Shown here piece by piece: positions 37,801-49,800 of a DNA stretch of 64,000 nt. Every line of letters begins with the position of its first letter. Position 1 is the stretch's first letter. The position numbers and the translations under genes are program-made. This stretch comes from Antedon mediterranea (Eukaryota > Echinodermata > Crinoidea > Comatulida > Antedonidae). The DNA is taken from the NCBI RefSeq assembly GCF_964355755.1, contig NC_092670.1, positions 37,373,795 to 37,437,794 of the forward strand, written 5' to 3'. The notes beneath the pieces are model-generated. The model worked only from the letters and a program-made list of their open reading frames with translations, had not been told where the DNA came from and did not search any database.

Positions 37801-40800
37801 AAATTAAGATGAAAATTCTAAAGAAAATAATCATCAGTATGAATTCTAAGGCATCTAGGTACAGTAATTATAAAGAGCTGTACAAATTGTTTGAATTATA
37901 AAGAAGCCCATTTGAAATCATAAGCAGCTACTAACAGATTTTATGTTAATCTCAATGAGCTTAGGCTAATTAAACTCGTTCGTTCTTCTCTATACTACTA
38001 CATTGCTAAGTAATTTCTTTTTTATTCATTGACCTATGACCTACTGTATGGAGCTTCTTTTTACTTAAGATAAGCTGCTTGGGATCATTCTAAAGCCAAC
38101 ATTTAATGTAAATTTACATTAAATAATAGCAATTTAAAACCCAAACTTTGTTTGTTTTCGTTATTTATTAACAAATTATCACACCAACACAGTGTTAGTA
38201 ATCACTGTTAATAGAATACCACTATTCAGGGGATATCCCTATTCAAATTGACACTTTACTATAAAATTATTAACGAGGTGCAATATTTGAACACCAGATA
38301 ACCCCTTCACTGCTATGACAACATTTATTTACAATTAAACACTGACAGACTCATCATGGAGTAATAATATAGATTACTCCATGCACCCATTAAATACACT
38401 ATTAGTATCTCCTCCTTTTGAACACCCCTATTCAGACAATATCTCTATTCAGAGGAGAATTTCCTGAAATAACCAAATTTTCCGCTAAATAGGAGTTACT
38501 GTAAGTATCTCAGTGGCCCGTAAAAGACGTAATTTTCACTATAAAATGCACTGTATTAATACTGTAAATTCTTAAATTTCAAGTCTATTTAAAATTATAC
38601 AAATAATGAATTGTATAATAGGAACAACAATCGTTTAATAGTGCGTACTACTGCATGCCATGTGACCCACATTCGTCTAATCAAAAGACAGGAATTTATT
38701 TAGGTGTTATTATGTATGTACTGCTTATTGCACAAATTTATCAATCCATGAATTTAGAACCCCAAGCTTCCGATGACATCATTATTTTAATATACATGTA
38801 CATACTGTAGCATATATAGTAAAATTTTAAAAAAAGAAAAGAAATGTAAAATTCATTCAATGGTTTAAAGGTAATAAGAGAAAAAGACAACACGTACCTT
38901 CGATGACGGATCATCGTATATCACTGTGATTTCACCCTTCTCGTCCCGAATAACTTTGCGGAAATTTGAACCCTCAATAAAATGAATGTACTCTGTGAAA
39001 AAACACACTGGCCCTGCCAGAATACCCGACATACAGAATATATAACTGTAGAATTCTATTGGTGTAGGAACTTGCCTGAAAAAAAACGTATACTGTATAT
39101 AACACATAAAAAGGTAAATCGATAATAAAGTAAAACAGCCAGAAAAATTAGCAGAGCTTTCGGGCAACATTATTATAGATATATAACTGTAATACATTTT
39201 TACTCCAAAAAGTTTATATATCATAAGAGTTTATTTTACACATTGAAACTGCTGATTTTATTGTAGACAGTTTTAGAAAATTAATGACATTGATACCAGG
39301 CCCTATATATAGTGAAATATAAGTACTCTGTGCATGTTCCTGTGGTTGAACTGGTAGTTAACCTACGATATTCTAGGGATGTTTATTTTCTACCCACCTG
39401 ATAATGTGGGAGTGAAATCTGCAATAAGCAAGTTCAACAATTGAATTTAAGGGTCATAGGTCGTAGGTCAGGTCATATTGAGCTTAAGTCAATTACAATA
39501 CTCACTTTGTAAGCATTTTCTTTTGAATATCATTAAGCTGTTCTTCATCTTTTGTCATACCTTTATAATGAAAAAAGAAAGAACTGATAACAGAATAAAA
39601 AAACATTAAAATACAAAGATCAAGGTCAAATAAGTTGAACTTGAAAAACAAGTAAATCGAATTTCCTCAATTTATGGTAATTTACTCATAAAGCAAAATA
39701 ATAAAAACATGTGTGGTTTGTGGAAGGTTTCTTTATTATTATTTTAGCATTCGTTTTATTTGACCTTAAAAGGTTAATAAAAGAAATATATGTACTCTAT
39801 ATTATTATAGGCTATAGGTTTTAGAAGTAAAATGTGTTTTATATAATATTACACAGTATACATATTTTAAAAAAGTTTTACAAAACAAAGTAAATTATTT
39901 AAAATTCTTGTTTTAATTATTAATAGTAATTGTTAAGAGATCAATATATATCCCTCAATGGATGAAAAATACAATGGAATCATTGTAAAATTTGTTTTAA
40001 ACTTGTAAACATCTGATAGACCATATTGTATTTTTTAATGATTTTGAATATTTTTAAGTTATATTATTTTGAGATTCATTCTCGGAATAACCAGCCCATA
40101 TTTGGGCACATCAGAGTAGTTTGATAGTGTAGACAAAGCTTTACACACATATTATGAAGCCTCTTAATAACCACATAGTACATTTAATGATCATTGCTTT
40201 TTAGGACATTCTTGGTTAATAATTATTATGCAAGCATTTATACAAAATCTAGACAACATTTGACACAGTAATAAGAAAAAACCTTTGAGTAGTCTCATAA
40301 AGCACATAAAATAGTTTGCAACAACTATGAAATTATCAGCATGCATTAAGCTCTGTCTACACTATGAAACTAGTTTGACAAATAAAGTGTGATGTGCCCA
40401 ACTATGGTAGTGATATGCCCAAATATGGTAGTGATATGATATCAGCATGTCCATATATGGGCACATCACATTGTTTTGTCACAACATAAAGTTTGATAGT
40501 GCAGACAGAACTTTAGATGTTATTTAAAAATAAAACCTAATGAAAAAAAAAATTGATGTCATTAAAAAAGCCTAGCTTCATGCTTTTGTAAGTAAATTTA
40601 ATTTGGTATGTAGTAGCTATTTTATAAAGGTAGTATAATCAATGTTAGTCCTTACCATCGTGTATGCTATAACCTAAACTTCCTAGCTTCATTGTCAACA
40701 TCATTAGTGGTCTAAAAAAAAGAAGAAATTAGGTACAAATTGTAAAGAAATTCAAAAATATTTAATCCTCTCAATGTAGTTCAGATGTTGACATAGTAAA

Positions 40801-43800
40801 ATTAAAGATGTATTGTCCCCCAAAAACATGAAAAATGAAGATTAATAAATAAAATCAGACAGAAATAGTAAATAATAAAGTTATTCACTTCTGTAAAAAA
40901 AAATAATTATTTCACTTATAAAAAGACAAAAGAAACGTTTAATTTTAACCAAAAACCATTTTGTGACAGACAATTTAAGTATTATTTGCTTTAAATTACA
41001 TTTTTTTCAAGTAAAAAGTTGTGTTTTTCGATCCAGTTTTTGGTCAAAGTAAATAACTAATTACGTGACATTAAAATGGCATATTAAAAAAATTGAAAAA
41101 AAATTGTTTAGTTGGACAATATATCTTTAACAAAACAAATTTCTAGTTTGTATGGTTTAAATTTGCATAAACTAATCACACTGAATACATTACAAGATCT
41201 AATCAAATTATAATCTGGCAATCTCGACACACATAACTAATTACTGCATATCATGAATTCCAATAATTATCAATACTACAGTATCTATATTTTCAGTATA
41301 TATATTTTGCTTTGTTTCACATATCTTTTTAAAATTCTTATCACAGTGAGGGTATACAGTAGCTGTTCAAGTTAACAATTACAATATCCCTATTTGTACA
41401 CAAAGGTTTTTCCTTTTCATATTCATAACATTTATTTCTTTTCTATAAAATAACAGTTAAAAAAAATCAAATTATATAAATCTTTTTTTAAACGTGTTTT
41501 TGGTGTTTTTTATTCACTTCAGATTATTAATATTATTCTTTTTTTTTAGTTTTTGGTGAAATTATCTATTCTTATCATCCGCTTAACAACCTATCAAATG
41601 TTTTTTGTTGTGATTTCACATTTTTGTACATTATTTAATCAAATTTTATATACTGTAGCTTACTTTCTTTGATAGTTACAGTATTTATGGAAATTTATAT
41701 GCATATAGAAGAGTATAACCCACCCAATATAATCAAGATTAAAAACACCAAAATTCTGTAATTGGTGATAAAGATGCACCCCCGACATGTACACCATAGA
41801 GACAACAAAGACATAACGCTGTACAATGGTTGGTGATATCGTTAACATCATAATGTAACATATTGATGCATCAAGCAGCATGTGTATTAAACCACTCCTG
41901 AAAGAAAAGAAAAGACAAGAAAGAGGCAAAACCGTTGTTAGTAAAAAAAACTAGTTCATGAATGAATATTTGATAAAGCTCTGTCTACACTATCAAACTT
42001 TATGTAACAAAAAAATGTGATGCAGGCCTTGTAGGTGAGTGCAATCACTCACCTACAGTAACACACTCCTAAACTGCCCTTGAGGAGTGTAATTTACAAA
42101 ACACTTAAATTTGGCAAACTTCTACACACCAAAATACAAATAGCACACCTACAGCATCCCTGAATGTATTTTGGAGTGCAATTTGTAGCACACCTATAAT
42201 TGTTTCAAAAGACAAGGCCTGGTGATGTTGATGTATATGGACATGATGATGTCATACCACTACCATATTTAATTTAAGCGTATCATCACTACCTTATTTG
42301 AGCACACCACACTTTTTTGTCAAACTAGTTTGATAGTGTAGACAGAGCTTTAGTTGTACCATCAACTCTCTCAAATATGGGCATTGAATATTAATATTTA
42401 TTTATACATTATAGTATACAGACAATGATACAGATACACTGTACTGTTTATACATACACCTACATGGAAATCAACTAACTCTCAACCAATTGAATCAGTT
42501 AACAGTAATTAAGAGAATTTATTTAATATTTGTTATTTTTATTAATTCTACAGTATTTATTTTATTTTTATCTGATTTTTATTGTTTTGTATATTTGTCT
42601 TTATTTTTGTCTAATGATCTGTTTCGGCTGGATGGACCACCCTCATTGTCAATGACCTAAAGACATATACTGTAGCTAATCAGTGGTGAATCCAGGATTG
42701 TGAAATAGAGGGGCCCTGTGCCTAAACATTAAACGCAAACCATTCATCGTATGACGCTAAAATTAACCATTTTTTAAACAAAATTTTAAGAAAAAGGTTC
42801 AAAATGTCTATTTGGGGTGATTTGACATGGAATTTACTCTAATTTTCTCTGGCTTCCACCACCCCCAATCCTTCACACTCCTCCTCAGTCTTTTGTATCC
42901 ACCTAGTCCTACTGTTAGTTACAGTTACTGTAATAATTGTCAATTCCTGTACTGATCCTGGTGGTTATGATATTCAAGTCATATGCATCAAGTAATAACA
43001 TTAATGCAAAGTTCAGTAATGTATTTAAATTTTTTAGTAGGAAATACTGTATTTCACATACACTGTGTAACAAACAAGGTATTAAATATTCAAGTCTTAT
43101 TGATATTTCTGTGATTGATGGATTTATTGACAGACTGCAGTGAGCAATTTTATGAGTACCATATACAGTACATGACCAAAATAGGTTAGCATTGATGGTA
43201 TTAGAATCTGATTGTAAATCTTAATGCTGAGCATGAAAATATTTCTAGCATAAACTACCTAATTACTATGATCCAGCTTATACTAAGTCAGATTGAGACT
43301 TGGCATTCCATCCAAAAAGATAATGAAATAACACTTCTATTTACTATTAAAACTAATATTTAGTATTACAATTCAGAATTAGAGTTGGTTTGGAATTAAT
43401 TAGTTTGATACCCAAAATGCATCATGTAAACATTTCCATTTTATTTTAACTCAGGATCATGATCAGAATTTTACTAACAAAACCAGATTCGTTTTCCACA
43501 AAACAATTGGAGCCGTCTTCAAATTAACTGTTGGGTTCATACCTCAAACACCTCTAGCAGCTAGAATTTTTAATAAATCAGATACTTCAAACAGTATCTG
43601 AAATTTATTAATATACCAACCTTTTTCATTTAAAATTATCATGATCTCACCATGCAAAGTCCAAAGGTATACATAAAGGCCAATAAGTAAGCAAACTGTA
43701 CAGCCGCCATACATTTGCATAATTAATACGACTTCAACAGTCATTTGAAAATTAATTATTTAATTGTTAATACTAGCTACAGCAATACTAAAACCCATCT

Positions 43801-46800
43801 TTGCAATACACCTCTATTAAGGGGGCATTTTCCTGTGAAACATGTAAGCCAATGTTTGAACACTTTGGCCAACTTCCATTCAAGGGACATTCCTATTAAA
43901 GGGGGGTTCCGGGTTTAAAATGAATAGTTAAAAATGTAAAATATATTTGTTTGTCTCTTGAACGGTAAAAGTTTCAATTTATATAAGCGCCCAGTGAAGC
44001 AGAACGAAGGCTGTGAAATCAGGCCAGATTACAAGTGCAGCTACGGCAAAATCACACTGTGGTTACAAAATAGGAAATTCGTGAAATGGTCCATCTTCCG
44101 ACGACTCGTTATCATTAACCATATCAATTACTTTTGTAAAATTATACTTATCTGATGTAATTTTAGTCGGTCTTCCCATTTATAAAGTCAATTTTTTATG
44201 AAAATTCATCAAAACAGTGAAAAATTAGATATGTTTGCACTTTACGTTTGCCGATTTTCGCACCGACTTAGGGAAAAATCAAAATCAATGAAGCGTAACG
44301 TATACTGTACATTCCTCCTGCTGAGGATCGATCGAGCGAGACGACGATACACGTGCTCTCTCTGCTGCCCACCATGCCTGGCATCGTCACGTGATAAGCA
44401 GATACAATATACAATACCAAACTGGTCGGGTCGAGTATACCCCGTCTATAATCACAACATGAACGGGTTCTAGGACACCTACCCCCTAGACAGTTACCCC
44501 CCGGATGTTTACCACCCGGACAACTACCCCCTTAGGACAACTACCCCCCGGACAATTACCCCCCGGACAACTACCCCCTTAGGACAACTACCCCCTTAGG
44601 ATAACAACCCCCCGGACAACTACCCCCCGGACAACTACCCCCTTAGGACAACTACCCCCTTAGGACAACTACCCCCCGGTCAACTACCCCCCGGTCAACT
44701 ACCCCCCGGTCAACTACCCCCCCCCCCCCAATCTAAAAGTAGACAAATATATAGGACCGGTTTCTGTAAAAATGAAATCATCTGGTTTTAACGGGTGTTT
44801 CGAAACTAGAGACCCGAGACCAGAGACCTGACACGACCCAATACGAAAAGGGAGACCTATATTTGGGTCTCCCTTTTCGTATATTAGGGTCTCCCTTTTC
44901 GTTCTGGTCTCTTTTTTCGTATATTTGGGTCTCCCATTTCGTATATTTGGGTCTCCCTTTTCGTATATTTGGTCTCCCTTTTCGTATATTTAGGTCTCCC
45001 TTTTCGTATATTAGGGTCTCCCTTTTCGTATAGTGGGGTCTCCCTTTTCGTATAGTGGGGTCTCCCTTTTCGTACGTGGGTCTCCCTTTTCGTATATTTA
45101 GGTCTCCCTTTTCGTATTGGGTCTCGGGTCTCATGGTCTCTGGTCTCGGGTCTCTAGTTTCGAAACACCCGTTTTTAACCGATTATTCTGTTTAACAGCA
45201 CGCTAGGCCCTAGATTTGCTAGATTTAAAGTACCGTATTTATTGAAAAAAACGGCCTGGGCTGTTTATTGTTTAGGTGGTTTTTAGGTGGACATTTATTG
45301 GAAGAAAGTTGTTTATTCAATGGGAGGGGGTATAATCTAATGGAAATAGACGCCGATTATTCCATATGATGTGTCATGAGAGTGACATGGTCACCGTTTA
45401 TTTGAGGGGAATTTATTTAAAGATCGCCGTTTATTCGGTGAGTGAACATTGAGGTCAAATATCAAAAGTGATATTATTCTTCAAGTGTACAAAAATACAA
45501 ATGACAAATTTGAGACAAAAATTAATTCTTTTAAGACCAGTGGTTATCGAAGCATTGTCCTGACGCAAAAATTATTATTATTATTAGCGAACCCAGTTTT
45601 TACAGTAAATACAGGGAGTACTATATAATACGTTCGACTATCCTATGATCATGTGACAATCTTCAGTTTATACCAGGCTATATTTATGTTCAATCTTTTA
45701 CTTTTGTTTACAATAATGAATAGTAATTTGTCAAAGTAACGAATTAAAATATAGTTATTAATTCCTATTATACGCTGTTGCAGAGGTCAGGTTGTTGAAT
45801 GGTCTGGGTGTTAGTTGTCCGTCCGGGGGGTAGTTGTTCTAAAGGGATAGTTTTCTGGGTGGTAGTTGTCCAGGGGTTAGTTGTCCTACGGAGGAAGTTG
45901 TCCTAAAAGATTATTTGCCCTCGGAGTATTGTCCAGGTCCAGGAGGTAGTTGTCCTACGGGGAGTATTGTGTCAGAGGCAGTTGTCCGCGGGGTAATAAG
46001 ATTATGATAATATAATTTCTAATTTGATACGATTAACCAAAAAGGAATTACAGTGATACGGGTTACTGGTGGTACTGAGCTATTATTGTTTTTTTTTATC
46101 ATGTATATAAATATATTGTATAATCCGGGTTGTAAAATGAAAACAAACAAATGAAATGTTGTCCAGGGGTTAGTTGTCCTACGGAGGTAGTTGTCCTAAA
46201 AGATTATTTGCCCTCGGAGTATTGTCCAGGAAGTAGTTGTCCTACGGGGAGTATTGTGTCAGAGGTAGTTGTCCGCGGGGTAATTACCCGGGGAGGAGGG
46301 GGTAATTGTCCGGGGGGGTAATTGTCCGAGGGGGGGGGGGGGGTAATTGTCCGGGGGGGTAATTGTCCGGGGGGTAATTGTTCCTAGGGGGTAATTGTCC
46401 GGGGGGTAGTTGTCCAGGGGGGTAGTTGTCCTAAGGGGGTAGTTGTCCTAAGGGGGTAGTTGTCCGGGGGGTATTTGTCCGGGGGGTAGTTGTCCTAAAG
46501 GGGTAGTTGTCCTAAGGGGGTAGTGGTCCAGGTGGTGGTTGTCCGGGGGGTAGTTTTCCGGGGGGTAAATGTCCAGGGGGTGAATATCCGGATACGCATG
46601 AACGATGTACAGTATTTGATTGAAGGTCGACTCGACCTACAGTACCGGAATGGTATAGATAATATAGCTCGAATGAGAGAGTTGGAATATTTGTGTAGTG
46701 CAGCCTATAGTAAAAGGCCTGGTAGTATCAATTCGCATAGGGTCTACTACACTATAGCTAGCTCAATTTTTAACTGGGCCGGATCAGCTAGGTCTCCTTC

Positions 46801-49800
46801 CTACTACCTGGTCTACTTGCTTGATGCATGAGTATCCGCTTTTTTTGGAGAGTAAACTAAGCCTATTTTAGGCCTACTTAGACGATCGGGACACCATACA
46901 TGTGGACGGCGATCGGACCTTGTTTTGCTTCAATATTTACAGCCGATTTTGTAGAACGTTTTAGGTTTAGATTGTTTAGGAGTTTTGGTTGATAGGATGG
47001 GTTTTGTTATTTATGGGCCAATCGTCTAGTAGTAGTAGGCTAGCTAGGCCCATGGGCCCCATTGTTTTAACGTAGCCATCGTGGCATGGAATCCCTATAG
47101 TCAGAATGGCTTTCGCCCATTAGGCTAGGCCTAGAGTAGTATTGTACGTGAAGCCGATAATACGATCTGTACTATAGAGGTATAAAAATAGTATACTTTA
47201 TGACTCCGTAATCTGTACTAAATTTTGTATTTCATTAAATGTCAAATAAATATATGCTACTACTGTTATTATTACACTTTAGGCCTAGCTTAGAAAATCT
47301 ACAAAAAATGTATTTTACAATGATCGGGTGGTCGTCGTTTGACAGGGAAGAGAGATGTAAATTAGGCCTAGTTGACAAACGCAACGTACATGACGTCGCG
47401 AGTTTGGAATCCACTGGTGACGTGATTTTGTGAATATCTCATGAATATTAATGAGCTTCCCTAAGCTGCTGAAAAACAGACTTTCCATGAATTTACCCTA
47501 AAATGTATATGAAATTTAATTTTTTTAATTTCTCGTTATTACTTATTTATTCTGACATGTCTATATTGTTATATTTTTTTTTATTTAATAAATAAACGAT
47601 ATTTAAAAGCAATTTTAAACCCAGAATCCCCCTTTAAGGGAGCACTTTGTTGGCTTTTGTAGGTGTCCACTTAATTCTATCTAGTCCACTATTTTATGGT
47701 ACACACACAAAACAAATTTAAAAAGATGTACTGTACATATGAATACTGTATGATTAACAGTACACTGATTGTTAAACAAATAAATAAAGATCTACTCATA
47801 TAACTTTGATAGTACAATCTCTGCAGAAGCTCAACCAAGCTATCAGTGATAGTTTTCGACTTATATAATATTTTAATGACATAAAAATTATAATTAAACC
47901 CTATACGGGAATGAATGATTACAGTAGTTATACTGGTATAATAAGAGCTCTACTATAATATTTGTCTATCATTATTTTTACATAAGAATAGACAGTTGTT
48001 CACGCAAAACACATGTATTATCTCTGTCTGGTTGCACAGCTATTTCTACGCTCTTTATTCAAATGAAATCAACTCTACTCTCAGACAATAGAACTAAATC
48101 TCTATCTACAACACTATCAAACTTCATGTGACAAAAAAATGTGATGTGCCCATATATGGACATGATGATGTCATATCACTACCATAATTGGCCATATCAC
48201 TACCATATTTAGGTACATCACACAAAATTTACAAAGCAAAATCACTTGTACTACTACTACTAATTCAAAGATAACTAATATATTTATTATGCAACACAAT
48301 GTGTGTAAATATAGGCTGATGTGTGGGGATGTCATTAATAATAACATTTTTTCTCTGAAATCTGACACTTTTATTTAATTATTACTATTTAATTTATTTA
48401 TTCTTTCTTTATTCTGCAGGCACTTTTGTCAGTACTAGTGCAATGTCAAAACAAACATAAAAGTAAAGACAGAGTAAATCAGAATAATAGAGAAAAAATA
48501 CCTACGTAAGTAGTACTTATAGCTACTGGAGCCTGCGTAGGTTTTCAATTAAAAGTGATTGTAGTGCGTCTATCTTATACTTACCATCCAAATGCTATAA
48601 ACGCCACTATAGTTCCAACGATTATCTGTGCCAAATGCCTTGTGGTAGCACTGGTTCTCCGGGGATGTAGAACCCATCGAAAGAAGTATGAGAATGCTAA
48701 GGCTAATAGTTGACAAAATATAAAATTAACCTAAAAAAGAGATGAGGTCAGTTACAGTAGGGTTAAAGTTAAGTTATAAAAACAAGCATGCCCGCCTTTC
48801 AATAAATAAATACCAAACAACAAAATATGTTCATTTCTATTGTGAATTACCAAACACCATGTTTAGTTCAATCAATCAATCATACTGCATCATTCAAAGA
48901 ACGCCGTGGTTAGGATTCCGGCACCGGAACTCAACTGCCCACCGTTAGGGAATCCGACACGCTATTGCGCATGCCCAGAGCTCTGGGAAGTGAATTATAG
49001 CTTATAGTGCCACACACCACAGCACCGAGAGTCGGAGTGTTATCGAGATTTACTGTAGCCTAGTTAGTCGTTGCGCGAGCGATGGATGAAACTTGGCCTA
49101 GCTAGGCCATACATGAATTAATAATTAAAATAGGACTACGCCACACGTTAAAATATTATTATGATATTAATAAGTATCAGTATCTATCTAAGAATCACAA
49201 TGCTGTTTTTAGCGTTGCGACCCCGACTTCCCGAACAGTTTTTTCACATCCACGCGGTGGCTGCCGTCAACAAATCAACTTGTGATTGCATGTTATGTAC
49301 AGTATAATGCGTTATATGAAATCTTTTATTTTGTACTTGAAAAATCATAAAACTAGTCATGTAATTATATAATTCATAAATATATGAAGTTTATAAATAT
49401 GAATGAAGCGATCACTTTTTAATTACAAAATAAATAGGCCCACTGGTCACGTCTAACTGGTAGGCCTAGCCTAGTATTTACTATTAGTGGATCCCGTATC
49501 AGTAGGCATCTAGGCTAGGCTATAGTTCTTCGCTGCACCGTGCGCAGCTATGAAATGACCCATCGCTGTTGATGATAAGTATAGAGTCGCCAATTACCTC
49601 GCTCTGGGCATGCGCAATAGCGTGTCGGATTCCCTAACGCTGGGCAGTTGAGTTCCGGTGCCGGAATCCTAACCACGGCGTTCAAAGAATCAATTCAATC
49701 AAACCATGAATTGGAGGTATCTCCATACATAATCACACCACCAACAATAATAGGCTAGGCCTAAATCAATCTGTTTTGTTTTATAATATAAATATTAATA

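Larger units (their letters stand above)
43900..47633. mobile_element. 3.7-kb TTAA-flanked composite TIR element
   Basis: Terminal inverted repeats of 22 bp, AGGGGGGTTCCGGG at the left and AGGGGGATTCTGGG reading in from the right, both followed by TTTAAAAT, with two mismatches. TTAA lies on both sides (43896-43899 and 47634-47637). Inside are a C-rich minisatellite (44463-44727), a foldback element (44787-45177), a G-rich minisatellite complementary to the first (about 45785-46590), and single-copy sequence near both ends. No transposase frame is recognised. It sits in MBOAT1/2 intron 2. TTAA plus AGGG ends suggest a Kolobok- or piggyBac-related non-autonomous element; the assignment is inference. 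Confidence 0.8.

Noticed and set aside
43544-43744. 66-codon minus-strand hydrophobic ORF in MBOAT1/2 intron 2, considered as an exon
   Set aside because: The GW-SGL junction between exons at 48585 and 41897 is in phase and matches the family without it.
44778-45134. 118-codon minus-strand ORF with YEKGDP repeats
   Set aside because: It is a translation of the GGTCTC minisatellite in the foldback element.
46523-46831. 102-codon ORF after the G-rich array
   Set aside because: It begins inside the minisatellite, and the rest shows no recognisable domain or splice signals.
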